Notes under the pieces: generated by a model | The model's input: only the letters and a program-made list of their open reading frames with translations | What the model was told of the DNA's origin: nothing | Databases searched by the model: none | Source of the DNA: Ferruginibacter sp. | GTDB lineage: Bacteria > Bacteroidota > Bacteroidia > Chitinophagales > Chitinophagaceae | Direction of reading: 5' to 3' | NCBI GenBank assembly: GCA_016786725.1 | Contig: JAEUVU010000007.1 | Location: forward strand, 310,001 to 374,000 | DNA length: 64,000 bases | Translations under genes and position numbers: made by a program | In this document: in pieces, positions 34,061 to 42,229 of the stretch | Layout of the letters: every line of letters begins with the position of its first letter | Numbering within the stretch: the first letter of the stretch is position 1

Positions 34061-34816
34061 CTATTTGATCACTTCTATTTTCATGCGCACATCGCTAACC
34101 GGGCGGTCGCCGGGCGCTTTTGGTACAGCGGCTATTTTATCAATTACATCAAAGCCGCTTTCCACTTCACCAAAAACAGTATAATCCTGGTCCAGGAAAG
34201 GTGTTCCGCCAATAGTTGTATAGATGTTCTTTTGTGCAGCAGAATATTTTATGCCTTTCTGCATTTCCATCACAGCCAGTTGCTGCCCGGGTACCGGTGC
34301 GCCCTGCACAATATAAAACTGGCAGCCGCTGCTTGCTTTTTCAGGGTTGGGTGTTCTGGCTGCAGCCAAGGCGCCTTTTTTATGAAACAGGCTGGTATCA
34401 AATTCTGCCGGAATGGTGTAGCCAACATCGCCCATGCCCAGCATTTGGCCGGCAGGTGCATATTTGCTTTGCGGATCGCCGCCCTGTATCATAAAGCCCT
34501 GTATCACCCGGTGAAATAAGAGGCTGTCGAAAAAATGCTCGTTGGCAAGTTTGATGAAATTATCACGGTGCTGTGGTGTTTTATCATACAGGCGTATTAC
34601 CATTACACCAAAATCGGTAGTAAGTTTTACCCGGGTGCCGGGTATTTTAACTTCTTTTTTTACCACAGGTGCTGTTTTTTTTACAGCAGTTGTTTTTTTA
34701 ACAGGCACCTTTGTAGTGGCAGGTTTCTTTGCAACCGGTTTTTTAACCTGTGCATCTGCGGCAACAGTAAAAAAGCAAATCAAAGCAAGGGTAATTAAAG
34801 TCTTCATCTTGTTCAT
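34061..34816 (-). CDS. Cyclophilin-type peptidyl-prolyl isomerase, exported
   Basis: A 251-residue protein from ATG 34816 (MNKMKTLITLALICFF; the second ATG at 34807 and a TTG at 34831 are alternatives). After the signal peptide comes a linker of about 40 residues with repeated Lys/Pro/Thr/Ala (VKKPVAKKPATTKVPVKKT). A full cyclophilin domain follows: FFDSLLFHRVIQGFMIQGGDP, SSGCQFYIVQGA and DQDYTVFGEV. It should aid periplasmic folding at proline bonds. It follows the 117-residue unknown gene by 7 bp. Confidence 0.93.
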   Translation of the reverse strand: MNKMKTLITLALICFFTVAADAQVKKPVAKKPATTKVPVKKTTAVKKTAPVVKKEVKIPGTRVKLTTDFGVMVIRLYDKTPQHRDNFIKLANEHFFDSLLFHRVIQGFMIQGGDPQSKYAPAGQMLGMGDVGYTIPAEFDTSLFHKKGALAAARTPNPEKASSGCQFYIVQGAPVPGQQLAVMEMQKGIKYSAAQKNIYTTIGGTPFLDQDYTVFGEVESGFDVIDKIAAVPKAPGDRPVSDVRMKIEVIK

Positions 34817-34823
34817 AAAATAA

Positions 34824-35177
34824 TTAGTCAATAAAATTTTGATTTTGAAAATATAAGAGAACGTGATCTTTTAAAAAATTTTCCTGCTCTGCTAAAAATA
34901 TGTCAGGCAATGGTTTCAGTTGTTTAAAATGGGGCCATCCTTCTTCATCATGCCCTTCAAGTACGTAATATCCGCCGGGCGAAAGTACGGTGCAAACGGC
35001 AATATGCATCAGGTCCTGCTTTTCTTCTTTGCTGAAATTTTGTTTGCCGCTGCCCAGTTCCTGTATGCCTATTAAAAACAAAATGCCGTCCATATCGGGT
35101 TTAATGCCGAAACGCTCTTTTATTTTGATGCGGAGTTTGAGCCAGCGTACCTGCAGATCGTCTGTGAGGTTTTGCAT
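34824..35177 (-). CDS. Conserved Bacteroidota protein of unknown function
   Basis: A 117-residue soluble protein. It has DLQVRWLKLRIKIKERFGIKPD, MDGILFLIGIQELGSGKQNF, MHIAVCTVLSPGGYYVLEG and WPHFKQLKPLPDIFLAEQE. The family has recurring members in Bacteroidota but no assigned function that I know. It starts 7 bp upstream of the cyclophilin gene on the same strand. Immediately upstream is a GC-rich hairpin (CCCCCT-GAA-AGGGGG at 35214-35228). Confidence 0.65.
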   Translation of the reverse strand: MQNLTDDLQVRWLKLRIKIKERFGIKPDMDGILFLIGIQELGSGKQNFSKEEKQDLMHIAVCTVLSPGGYYVLEGHDEEGWPHFKQLKPLPDIFLAEQENFLKDHVLLYFQNQNFID

Positions 35178-35264
35178 GGGCGCAAAGATAATGAAAAGCG
35201 CAAACCCCCTCCGCCCCCTGAAAGGGGGAACTGATTATGCAACAGAGTGAAGCGAAGTGAGTAT

Positions 35265-35362
35265 TAGGTGTCTGGCCACTAATGAGACTCTTACATAGCA
35301 GGTAACTGAGATTATTTAAAACTCTTTAAATTTTTGCGGTTCCCGTAGTGGCCTGACACCTA
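35265..35362. repeat. Long inverted repeat with 17-bp arms before serS
   Basis: TAGGTGTCTGGCCACTA (35265-35281) pairs with 35346-35362 at 16 of 17 positions (one T/A mismatch). The 64-nt interior is AT-rich. It is separate from the palindromic family at 15.3, 28.4 and 36.7 kb. A small non-autonomous element is possible. Confidence 0.6.
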
Positions 35363-35372
35363 TCCAAAACCT

Positions 35373-35380
35373 TACCTTTG
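35373..35380 (+). promoter_or_regulatory. Candidate -7 box upstream of serS
   Basis: TACCTTTG matches TAnnTTTG and ends 18 bp before the serS ATG at 35399. No good -33 TTG is at the usual spacing because the inverted-repeat arm occupies that place. Confidence 0.3.
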
Positions 35381-35398
35381 CTGAAAATTTTAAAACAG

Positions 35399-36673
35399 AT
35401 GTTACAGATCAGTTATATCAGGCAGAACACGGAATTGGTAAAAGAAAAGTTGGCGGTGAAACATTTTGGCGATCTGTCGGTGGTGGATAGCATACTTGAA
35501 ACTGATGAGCAGGTTCGTAAATTAAAAACCGAAACCGAAGCTTTGCAGGCCGGCATTAATGTGGCCAGTAAAGAAATTGGTATGCTGATGGGAAAAGGGG
35601 AGAAGGAAGCTGCTGAAAATAAAAAAACAGAAGTAGCAACAAATAAATCTTTGTTACAAAACCTGGCGCAGCAATTGGCAGATGCAGAAAAAAAACTGCA
35701 TGATACATTGATATTGTTGCCCAATCTTCCTCACATATCTGTACCTAAAGGCAAAACACCTGAGGAGAATGAAGTGGTACGTGAAGGTGGGAGCAAACCT
35801 GCATTACCCGCAACAGCAGTGCCGCATTGGGAATTGATAAAAAACTACGACCTGGTTGATTTTGAAACGGGCGTAAAAATTACGGGCAGCGGTTTTCCTT
35901 TGTACAAAGGAAAAGGCGCTAAACTGCAGCGTGCCTTAATTCAATATTTTTTGGATTACAATACCGATGCTGGCTATACAGAATATTTACCACCACTGAT
36001 GGTGAATGAAGCATCTGCTTATGGTACCGGCCAGTTGCCGGATAAAGAAGGTCAGATGTACCATGCCACGGCTGATAATTTTTATTTGATACCAACTGCA
36101 GAAGTGCCCATCACCAATATTTACAGGGATGAAATTGTAAAGGAAAGTGACCTGCCAATTAAAATGACCGGTTACACACCCTGCTTTAGAAGAGAGGCCG
36201 GAAGCTTTGGTGCCGATGTGAGAGGATTGAACCGCGTTCACCAGTTTGATAAAGTGGAACTGGTGCAGATTGTACACCCGGATAAAAGCTACGAAGTGCT
36301 GGATGAAATGGTGAACCATGTTGAGAACTTACTGAACACGCTTGAACTGCCTTACCGCATTTTACGCCTTTGCGGCAGCGATATGAGTTTTGCCTCTGCA
36401 CTTACTTATGACTTTGAAGTGTACAGCGCTGCACAACAAAAATGGCTGGAGGTAAGTTCTGTCAGCAATTTTGAAAGCTTTCAAACCAATAGGTTGAAGG
36501 TAAGATTTAAGGATGCTGATGGTAAAAGCCAGTTGGTTCATTCATTAAACGGCTCATCTTTAGCATTGCCAAGGATTGTTGCCTGTTTGCTGGAAAATAA
36601 TCAAACAGCGAGTGGTATTAATTTACCGGCTGTGTTGCATAGGTATTTTGGCGAGGAGAAAATCACCGTTTGA
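35399..36673 (+). CDS. serS: Seryl-tRNA synthetase
   Basis: A 424-residue class II enzyme that charges serine tRNA. The start ATG at 35399 (MLQISYIRQNTELV) follows family length; an upstream TTG at 35378 is open. The N-terminal coiled-coil arm (about 25-105: KLKTETEALQAGINV) binds tRNA. Class II motif 2 is in CFRREAGSFGADVRGLNRVHQFDKVE, and motif 3 ends in SLALPRIVACLLEN. It is a single-gene unit. Confidence 0.96.
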   Translation: MLQISYIRQNTELVKEKLAVKHFGDLSVVDSILETDEQVRKLKTETEALQAGINVASKEIGMLMGKGEKEAAENKKTEVATNKSLLQNLAQQLADAEKKLHDTLILLPNLPHISVPKGKTPEENEVVREGGSKPALPATAVPHWELIKNYDLVDFETGVKITGSGFPLYKGKGAKLQRALIQYFLDYNTDAGYTEYLPPLMVNEASAYGTGQLPDKEGQMYHATADNFYLIPTAEVPITNIYRDEIVKESDLPIKMTGYTPCFRREAGSFGADVRGLNRVHQFDKVELVQIVHPDKSYEVLDEMVNHVENLLNTLELPYRILRLCGSDMSFASALTYDFEVYSAAQQKWLEVSSVSNFESFQTNRLKVRFKDADGKSQLVHSLNGSSLALPRIVACLLENNQTASGINLPAVLHRYFGEEKITV

Positions 36674-36730
36674 TAAACAAACAGTTTTATTTAAAGTTAG
36701 AAAGCTTTGAATTTTGTTTAAAATTTTGAG

Positions 36731-36809
36731 CTGTCAGTCTGAGCCTTTCGAAGACGGAATAATATTTGAAACAACCAGCCTTCGAAAGGCTCAGACTGAC
36801 AGTTTTTTT
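36731..36809 (+). terminator. Palindromic repeat copy 3, acting as serS terminator
   Basis: Perfect 22-bp arms (36731-36752 and 36781-36802; CTGTCAGTCTGAGCC ... TTCGAAAGGCTCAG ...) enclose 28 nt, and a T run follows to 36809. It lies between the convergent stops of serS and the PepP gene. This is the best-conserved copy of the family also at 15316 and 28382. Confidence 0.8.
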
Positions 36810-36826
36810 ATTAAAGCATTAATAAT

Positions 36827-38167
36827 TCATTTCTCCCCCACACCTTTCTCCTTCATCAGTTTATAAATTTCAGCTGGCTCCACCGGAGATTGTGGTGTAA
36901 GGTTCTCTGCACCGGTTGCAGTAATCACAATCGTATCTTCAAGTCTTATGTGTATCTTTTTTTCCTTGTCTTCTAAAATAGGCTCCACATTAAATACAAC
37001 ACCTTCCACAAAAGGTTTATCGTAATTACCTACATCATGCACAGCCATACCTACATAATGGCCAATGCCGCCAACCCAGTTTTTTTCGTAACCATGTTTT
37101 ATGTAAATGTCCTTGCCAATCTTTTTCAGATCATTCACAGTAACACCCGGTTTCATGGCTTTTATGATTTCTTCACGGGCTTCTTTTACGCAGTTGTACA
37201 TTTTTAATTGTTCGCCGGTAAACTCTCCCTGCACAGGCCAGGTTCTTGTAATATCGGTTACATAATAATTCAGGTCGGGGGCATAGTCAATCAGCAATAC
37301 GGTTCCGGTTTCAAGTACATGATTGTTTGCATTGTAATGCCATATCAATCCCCTGTCGCCTGCGGCAGCAATGGGGTAATAGGCTGGTCCTGATGAACCC
37401 ATGTCAGCATAAATAAAATCGCAGGCCGCTACTGTTTGATATTCATAAATACCGGGCCTGGTTACTTTGATAGCTTCGTTAATTCCTAAACAACCGATGC
37501 GGCCGCATTCTCTTAAAACTGCAATTTCTTTTTTGTCTTTTACCCAGCGCATATCATCCAGTATAGGTGTTATATCTTTTACGGCAGTTGCCGGAAACCG
37601 TTCTTTTATTTTGTTATAAAAATTCACCTCTTTGGATATGCGGCCATCCCAGGGATCATTCATGCGGTTGCTTCTTATCAATGTGCAGCGGTCACGGCTC
37701 ATTTCTGCTGTTTCCTGCGGTGATGTTTGCAGGTAAAAAGGTTGTCCGCCTGCTGCAAGCCTGTTCAGCATCATGGTTAAACCTGTTTTAGAAATAACCT
37801 TGTTGAATTTGTATTCAGCCGCCGCTTTGTCACCAGGTTTAATCATGGCTTCCGTTTTTATATCATTGGGAATATTATCAGGCACCAGTAAAACAGATTC
37901 TTTGGTTTTTCCATTGATGATCAAAACTGCATCGGGTATTTCCACGCCGGTGAGGTAATAAAAATTATTATCCTGCCTGAATTTGATATAGCCCTCTGTT
38001 AATTCTGCCGCCTGCAAGATCAAAATGCCATCACCCATCTGCGCCATTATTTTATTGCGCCTTGCCTCAAAATCTCCGGCACTGAAATATTTCCACATAG
38101 TTTGTGATATGACTGTTTGAGAAAAAAACAAACAGGCAATAATGGAAAACGATTTGATCTTTTTCAT
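36827..38167 (-). CDS. Exported Xaa-Pro aminopeptidase (M24 family)
   Basis: A 446-residue protein with signal peptide KIKSFSIIACLFFSQTVISQ. The first part (about 30-190) is the aminopeptidase P N-terminal domain (YYLTGVEIPDAVLIINGKTK). The catalytic M24 part has the metal ligands: Asp in VLLIDYAPDLNYYVTDITRTW (two), His in GIGHYVGM, Glu in VFNVEPIL and Glu in IRLEDTIVI. It removes N-terminal residues before proline, probably in the periplasm. The enzyme is intact and single. Confidence 0.92.
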   Translation of the reverse strand: MKKIKSFSIIACLFFSQTVISQTMWKYFSAGDFEARRNKIMAQMGDGILILQAAELTEGYIKFRQDNNFYYLTGVEIPDAVLIINGKTKESVLLVPDNIPNDIKTEAMIKPGDKAAAEYKFNKVISKTGLTMMLNRLAAGGQPFYLQTSPQETAEMSRDRCTLIRSNRMNDPWDGRISKEVNFYNKIKERFPATAVKDITPILDDMRWVKDKKEIAVLRECGRIGCLGINEAIKVTRPGIYEYQTVAACDFIYADMGSSGPAYYPIAAAGDRGLIWHYNANNHVLETGTVLLIDYAPDLNYYVTDITRTWPVQGEFTGEQLKMYNCVKEAREEIIKAMKPGVTVNDLKKIGKDIYIKHGYEKNWVGGIGHYVGMAVHDVGNYDKPFVEGVVFNVEPILEDKEKKIHIRLEDTIVITATGAENLTPQSPVEPAEIYKLMKEKGVGEK

Positions 38168-38262
38168 ATTAAAAAAATGAGGAGGTGATAATAAGGCCGG
38201 TTATTCAACAGCCGGATTAAAAGTAAAATAAAAAACGGCAGCAATGATATTTTTCTGAAGGC

Positions 38263-39324
38263 TTATGGATGAATGGCGGCGTAAGACTGTATCTGTTTTA
38301 TCTTTTTATTCATCACATAAAACCAAAGCGGTGGTACCATTGCCAGTATCATGCTGCCCGGGTAGCCTGTTGGCAGTTGCGGTGCATCATCATGGTGCTG
38401 CAGCACCTGGTATTTTTTGCTGGCCAGGTAATGATGGTCGCTGTGGCGGCTAAGTTCAAACAGCATCAGCCGGCCAAGTATATGGTTGCTGTTCCAGCTA
38501 TGTTGCGGCATGGCACGTTCGTAATTGCCATCGGGTTTTTGTTTGCGTTGCAGGCCGTAATGCTCGATATAGTTAACTGTTTCAAGCAGTAAAAAACCAA
38601 TGGTTGCTGCGGCTAAAAAATAAAGGGTTACCTGCCAGCTGAATATTAAAAAAATGGCGGTAACAAATAAAAGCTGAATAACCTGTGCCTGCAGCATTTC
38701 ATTTTTCCAATGCAGGGCAGGCAGGTTATGCTTTTTCATTTCATCATTTGCAATTTTCCAGGCAGAGAGGTATGAAAAAATAACTGTGCGGAAATAAAAA
38801 GTAAAGACAGGTTCATTGTACCGGGCACTGCTTGGGTCGTGTGGGGTAGCTACATTTTTATGATGGCCCTTATTATGTTCAATAAAAAAATGCATATACA
38901 ACGAAGTGAGCAAAAGGGCTTTGGCAAATACCTGTTCGTATTTATTTACCCGGTGGCCCAGCTCATGCGCTACATTAATACCAAAAGTGCCGCACAATAA
39001 ACCCATGCTGAAAATGCGGCCGGTAACTTGCCACCACGGCAAACCGGTGGTTTGCATGGCAGTTAAAAAAATATACAAAGCGGAAAATTGAAAAACCACC
39101 ACGGCATACAACAGGTAATCATACACCCTGTCTTTTTTTACAATTTCTTCTTCAGCTGCGCTTAGGTTTTTTGTATCTGGGCTTATAAAAAGTTCAAGCA
39201 CGGGCATCAGTACCCATGCATACAGCATTGGCAGCCAGGTAAGCCATCCATTACCCGTAAAGGCCAGCCAGGCAAGAATATAAATGGTTAACGGTGATAA
39301 ATATTTAAGCGCCCGTACCTGCAT
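38263..39324 (-). CDS. AlkB-type alkane 1-monooxygenase / membrane fatty acid hydroxylase
   Basis: A 353-residue membrane di-iron enzyme. All histidine motifs are visible: INVAHELGHRVNKYE, IEHNKGHHKNVATPHD, NYIEHYGLQRK and LSRHSDHHYL. Five or six helices are placed as in AlkB, including the substrate pocket. Such enzymes hydroxylate the end of medium-chain alkanes or related lipids with electrons from rubredoxin. No rubredoxin or reductase gene is adjacent, so activity partners must lie elsewhere. The ATG at 39324 is good. Confidence 0.9.
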   Translation of the reverse strand: MQVRALKYLSPLTIYILAWLAFTGNGWLTWLPMLYAWVLMPVLELFISPDTKNLSAAEEEIVKKDRVYDYLLYAVVVFQFSALYIFLTAMQTTGLPWWQVTGRIFSMGLLCGTFGINVAHELGHRVNKYEQVFAKALLLTSLYMHFFIEHNKGHHKNVATPHDPSSARYNEPVFTFYFRTVIFSYLSAWKIANDEMKKHNLPALHWKNEMLQAQVIQLLFVTAIFLIFSWQVTLYFLAAATIGFLLLETVNYIEHYGLQRKQKPDGNYERAMPQHSWNSNHILGRLMLFELSRHSDHHYLASKKYQVLQHHDDAPQLPTGYPGSMILAMVPPLWFYVMNKKIKQIQSYAAIHP

Positions 39325-39462
39325 ATTGTTTTTACCATAACAAGATAAACAAAACCAGCCGGTTTTTTATTATCCTGTTTATTGTAAATTTATGATTAAA
39401 CCACCGGTTGTTCAGTTAGTCTTACTACCGTTCAACAGGTCAGTAAAAAAACATCTATCATT

Positions 39463-40911
39463 ATGGCTGTTCCCAATCGTATAAAGAATCAACATTTATT
39501 ATGGCGTGCCGCTTTTGGCCCCATGGCCGAAATGGCGGCTTCACTTGATACCTTTTCTCAAAAAGATCTTTGGGCATTGCTGCTAAAAACTTCTTCCAAA
39601 CCCGTACAAAAATTAGCAGTAACTAAAAACCCTGCGGAAGAATACATGGTGAACATGACCGATCCGAAGGAAGTGCAAAAGGCGATGAACAATCCTGAAT
39701 TGAGGAAAAAATTGCGGGAGCAATCAAGAGAAGACCTGAAAAAAATGAACCTGCAGTGGCTGGAGATGATGGTCAACAGCGAAGCACAGTTAAGGGAAAA
39801 GATGAGCCTGTTCTGGCATGGCCATTTTGCTACCCGTATTCAAAACAGTTTTTTTGCCCAGGAACTTTTACAGGTTATCCGTACCAATGCTTTGGGCAAT
39901 TTTGGTGATATGCTGAAAGCGGTGAGTAAGAGTCCGGCCATGTTACAGTTTTTGAATAACCAGCAAAATAAAAAATCGCACCCCAACGAAAATTTCGCCC
40001 GTGAAGTGATGGAACTTTTTACGATGGGCCGGGGTAATTATACAGAAAATGATGTAAAGGAAGCAGCCAGGGCCTTTACCGGCTGGGGTTTTAATCCGCA
40101 GGGCGAATTTGTTTTCAGGAGAAACCAGCATGATGATGGAAGCAAGACTTTTCTTGGTAAAACCGGAAACTTTAATGGCGATGATATTCTGAATATGCTT
40201 TTGGAGAATAAACAGACCGCTAATTATATCAGCAAAAAAATGTACCGCCATTTTGTAAATGAAAATGTGAATGATACAAACCAGCAATGGCTGAACAACC
40301 GCTTTTACAGCAACAATTACGATATATCCAAACTGCTGGAAGATATGTTCACCAGCAGTTGGTTTTACGATGAAAAGAATATTGGCACCAGGATAAAATC
40401 ACCGGTTGAATTGCTGGCAGGTATCCGCAGGCTATTGCCCATGCAGCTGGAAAAGAATGAATCGCAGCTGTTGTTTCAGCGGGCATTGGGGCAGGTATTG
40501 TTTTATCCGCCTAACGTAGCAGGCTGGCCGGGTGGCAAAAGCTGGATAGACAGCAGTTCTTTAATGCTTCGCCTGCGTATCCCGAAAATATTTTCAGCAA
40601 ATGATGCAGTAGATATTATGCCCAAAACAGATGATGATGTGCAGATGGGAATGATGATGGAAGGAATAAAAAAAATGAGAGATGCGGTAAAAGGCGGTAC
40701 AGCCACTATTGACTGGGCTGCTGTGAATAAGATATTTGAAAAAGTGCCCAGGGAAAAATTGATGGAGCATATTGAAGCCACCGTTTTGCAGACAAAAACC
40801 AAGGTGAGCAATGCTGTGCTGGATAAATATGTAAATGCAGAGAGCCGGGAAAACTATATTAAAAGCGCTGTCGTAAATCTGATGAGTACACCCGAATATC
40901 AGCTGTGCTAG
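39463..40911 (+). CDS. DUF1800 domain protein
   Basis: A 482-residue protein. It begins RIKNQHLLWRAAFGPMAEM and has the family's WLEMMVNSEAQLREKMSLFWHGHFATR, NENFAREVMELFTMGRGNYTE and RAFTGWGFNPQGEF motifs. DUF1800 members normally sit beside a DUF1501 gene, as here. The role is unclear; one proposal links them to exopolysaccharide or cell-surface processing. No signal peptide is obvious, so its compartment is uncertain. Confidence 0.9.
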   Translation: MAVPNRIKNQHLLWRAAFGPMAEMAASLDTFSQKDLWALLLKTSSKPVQKLAVTKNPAEEYMVNMTDPKEVQKAMNNPELRKKLREQSREDLKKMNLQWLEMMVNSEAQLREKMSLFWHGHFATRIQNSFFAQELLQVIRTNALGNFGDMLKAVSKSPAMLQFLNNQQNKKSHPNENFAREVMELFTMGRGNYTENDVKEAARAFTGWGFNPQGEFVFRRNQHDDGSKTFLGKTGNFNGDDILNMLLENKQTANYISKKMYRHFVNENVNDTNQQWLNNRFYSNNYDISKLLEDMFTSSWFYDEKNIGTRIKSPVELLAGIRRLLPMQLEKNESQLLFQRALGQVLFYPPNVAGWPGGKSWIDSSSLMLRLRIPKIFSANDAVDIMPKTDDDVQMGMMMEGIKKMRDAVKGGTATIDWAAVNKIFEKVPREKLMEHIEATVLQTKTKVSNAVLDKYVNAESRENYIKSAVVNLMSTPEYQLC

Positions 40912-40915
40912 TTAT

Positions 40916-40987
40916 AAGTTATGAGTTATGAATGATAAGCGCTTCGAAATTCATAACTCATAATTCATCATTCATAACTCATAACTT
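40916..40987. repeat. AT-rich 21-bp inverted repeat between the DUF1800 and DUF1501 genes
   Basis: The arms AAGTTATGAGTTATGAATGA(T) at 40916-40936 and 40967-40987 are perfectly complementary over 21 bp. The interior contains GCGCTTCGAAATTCATAACTC. The repeated unit TCATAACT is also tandemly repeated at 50130-50151, before mrdA. Confidence 0.7.
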
Positions 40988-40993
40988 CTTAAA

Positions 40994-42187
40994 ATGATAA
41001 TCAAACGCAAAGAATTTTTACAGATCGGTTCACTGGCAACAGCCTCTATGATGATGCCTAAATTTTTAAAGGCATTTGAAAAGCCGATGATGGTGCCGCC
41101 GGGAAATAAAGTGGTGGTGGTAATCCAGTTCAGTGGTGGCAACGATGGCCTGAACACGGTGATACCGGTACGTAACGATATTTATTATCGTGAAAGGCCA
41201 AAGCTGGGGATTGCAAAAGATGCTGCATTATCGTTAACTGATGAAGTGGGGTTGAATCCTGCATTGCAGGCATTTAAAGGTTTGTATGACGACGGCAGCC
41301 TGGCTATTATGAACAGCGTTGGCTATCCCAATCCCGACAGGTCGCATTTCCGCAGCATGGATATCTGGCACAGCGCAAGTGAAAGCAACCAATATGTAAA
41401 CACGGGCTGGCTTGGCCGCTATTTAGATGCACAATGTAAAGGCTGTGATAAACCAACTCAGGCTATGGAACTTGACGATGTTCTAAGTCTTGCTTTGAAG
41501 GGAGAAGAAAACAAAGGCCTTGCATTTAAAGACCCGAAAAAATTATACAACACCAGCAATGGCAGGTTTTTAAAAGATGTAAATGCCGATCATAAGAACG
41601 GTGAAGAAACCATTGACTACTTATATAAAACAATGAGTGCAACGCTCAGCAGTGCAGATTATATTTACCAGCAAAGCCGGGTTCATCCAACAGCGCAGAC
41701 TTATCCCAACACCAATTTGGGTAAAGATCTGAAAACGATTGCTTCTTTAATTTTCTCCGACATTAATACCAAAGTATATTATGTTAGCCTTGGTAGCTTT
41801 GATACGCATGTTAACCAGGATAACCAGCAAAAAAGACTATTTACCGAACTGAATGATGCGGTAAAAGCTTTTACGGATGACCTGAAAAACAATGGCCGCT
41901 TTAATGATGTGCTGATGATGACTTTCAGCGAATTTGGCCGCAGGGTTAGCCAGAATGCCAGCAACGGAACCGATCATGGAACTGCCAATAATATGTTCTT
42001 CATCGGTGGGGGCTTAAAAGAGAAAGGTGTATTAAATGCCATGCCTGATCTCAGCGACCTGAATGACGGCGACCTGAAGCATAAAGTTGATTTTAAAAAT
42101 GTGTATGCAACCGTTTTAAACAAATGGCTTGGTGCAGATGATAAGATGATATTAGGGAATAAATATCCGCATCTGAATTTTATATAA
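40994..42187 (+). CDS. DUF1501 domain protein
   Basis: A 397-residue protein of the sulfatase-like DUF1501 family. The N-terminus (IIKRKEFLQIGSLATASMMMPKF) resembles a Tat-type leader but has RK instead of twin arginine. VVVIQFSGGNDGLNTVIP, NPDRSHFRSMDIWHSAS, SLGSFDTHVNQ and SEFGRRVSQNASNGTDHGTAN carry the conserved metal-binding-like residues. It follows its usual DUF1800 partner after 82 bp. Confidence 0.88.
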   Translation: MIIKRKEFLQIGSLATASMMMPKFLKAFEKPMMVPPGNKVVVVIQFSGGNDGLNTVIPVRNDIYYRERPKLGIAKDAALSLTDEVGLNPALQAFKGLYDDGSLAIMNSVGYPNPDRSHFRSMDIWHSASESNQYVNTGWLGRYLDAQCKGCDKPTQAMELDDVLSLALKGEENKGLAFKDPKKLYNTSNGRFLKDVNADHKNGEETIDYLYKTMSATLSSADYIYQQSRVHPTAQTYPNTNLGKDLKTIASLIFSDINTKVYYVSLGSFDTHVNQDNQQKRLFTELNDAVKAFTDDLKNNGRFNDVLMMTFSEFGRRVSQNASNGTDHGTANNMFFIGGGLKEKGVLNAMPDLSDLNDGDLKHKVDFKNVYATVLNKWLGADDKMILGNKYPHLNFI

Positions 42188-42221
42188 AAAATAAACCCGG
42201 ATAAATTCCGGGTTTATTTTT
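42187..42221. terminator. Bidirectional terminator between the DUF1501 and POT genes
   Basis: A 15-bp perfect stem (AAAAATAAACCCGGA at 42187-42201 with its complement at 42207-42221) closes a TAAAT loop. A and T runs at both sides allow termination in both directions. It lies between two convergent stops. Confidence 0.88.
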
Positions 42222-42229
42222 GAATGTTT

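Noticed and set aside
40994..41065. Tat signal on the DUF1501 protein
   Set aside because: The leader has RK instead of twin Arg, so Tat export is not supported, although DUF1501 relatives often have it.
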